From: Solobacterium sp. | GTDB lineage: Bacteria; Bacillota_I; Bacilli_A; Erysipelotrichales; Erysipelotrichaceae | Assembly (NCBI GenBank): GCA_016280695.1 | Contig: JAEEHG010000046.1 | Span: 1-6,163, forward strand | Direction of reading: 5' to 3' | DNA: 6,163 bases | Shown: in pieces, positions 5,923 through 6,163 of the stretch | Layout: every line of letters begins with the position of its first letter | Position numbering within the stretch: position 1 is the stretch's first letter | Made by a program: the position numbers and the translations under genes | The notes under the pieces: model-generated | What the model saw: the letters and a program-made list of their open reading frames with translations, nothing else | What the model was told of the DNA's origin: nothing | Database searches by the model: none

Positions 5923-5931
5923 ATTATATCA
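5923..5931 (-). promoter_or_regulatory. Extended -10 promoter at the aroA stop codon, predicting a leaderless NusG-II mRNA
   Basis: The minus strand reads TGATATAAT, a perfect extended -10 (TGn plus TATAAT). Its TGA is also the stop codon of aroA. Eight bases separate the box from the ATG at 5914, so the transcript would begin at or within two bases of the start codon. The -35 region is poor (TTG-containing matches only), as is usual for extended -10 promoters. Confidence 0.6.
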
Positions 5932-6163
5932 CGCCCCGGTGCATACAACACCGCCGTTTTCCAGAACGGCAAAATAATCCGGGTAACTCTTGGCAACGCA
6001 TGCCGTCCCGGTGAGGGCTACCGGGTCGTTCAGCCGGGCAGCCATAAGGCTGAGGGCCATGGCAATCCGATGGTCATCATGGCAGTCCAGGTCTGATGCG
6101 GGCTGATGCGGCTGCTGTGAGGCAATGATGACTTCATCGTCCAGAACAGTCATCACAATGCCG
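5929..6163 (-). CDS. aroA: 3-phosphoshikimate 1-carboxyvinyltransferase (EPSP synthase), C-terminal part only
   Basis: About 77 C-terminal residues are visible and the frame is open at the right edge; the full enzyme is usually near 430 aa. EPSP synthase transfers the enolpyruvyl group of PEP to shikimate-3-phosphate in the cytoplasmic shikimate pathway. The assignment rests on [12 protein letters not shown], matching the NDHRMAM active-site motif with its conserved Arg, and on [10 protein letters not shown], matching the TAKTFPDYF motif with its catalytic-site Lys. MurA has a different C-terminal pattern. The first visible residue of the ENDHR-type motif is Asp rather than the common Asn (DDHR), an allowed variation. 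The GTG/ATG codons near 6153-6156 are internal, not a start. The stop TGA is part of the promoter of the next gene, 14 bases upstream of its ATG, so read-through transcription is also likely. Confidence 0.9.
   Translation of the reverse strand, partial: GIVMTVLDDEVIIASQQPHQPASDLDCHDDHRIAMALSLMAARLNDPVALTGTACVAKSYPDYFAVLENGGVVCTGA

Overview
The window looks like chromosomal DNA of a moderately GC-rich, anaerobic-type Firmicute. The pairing of a NusG domain II protein with a Gx-type transporter is typical of that phylum. The AGGAGGG/GAGAGGG ribosome binding sites and the lipoprotein signal on a large repeat protein also fit. I cannot name the genus from sequence alone; a higher-GC member of the Erysipelotrichales or Clostridia is a guess. 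There is no sign of a phage, insertion sequence, CRISPR array, tRNA or rRNA. No stretch longer than about 300 bases lacks a gene.

Layout, left to right. (1) Positions 1-1120, minus strand: an M20 metallopeptidase that runs off the left edge, so its C-terminus is missing. (2) Positions 1121-1210: a divergent promoter region. (3) Positions 1211-3334, plus strand: an MFS transporter followed after 18 nt by a six-TM voltage-gated-type K+ channel with a C-terminal RCK_C/TrkA_C-like domain. (4) Positions 3339-3363: a hairpin that can terminate transcription in both directions, between convergent genes. (5) Positions 3394-4935, minus strand: a probable surface lipoprotein with three YDG/MBG-like repeats and an unrecognised C-terminal domain. 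(6) Positions 5041-6163, minus strand: the 3' end of aroA (EPSP synthase, running off the right edge), then a membrane-anchored NusG domain II protein, then a Gx transporter family protein, ending in an intrinsic terminator whose stem contains the last codons and stop of the transporter gene.

The genes do not form one pathway. The M20 peptidase, MFS carrier and channel are housekeeping or transport functions. The NusG-II/Gx pair is overlapping and presumably co-translated, but the genes it often sits with (prenyl diphosphate synthase, FMN-binding or ApbE genes) are not visible here.

The most notable signal is in initiation. Three genes (MFS, K+ channel, NusG-II) have a perfect TATAAT whose last base is only 7, 7 and 8 nt from the ATG, with no Shine-Dalgarno sequence. 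Transcription from these boxes would start at or within a base or two of the start codon, giving leaderless mRNAs. Two other genes in the same window (M20 peptidase, lipoprotein) have clear Shine-Dalgarno sequences, so both modes seem to coexist.
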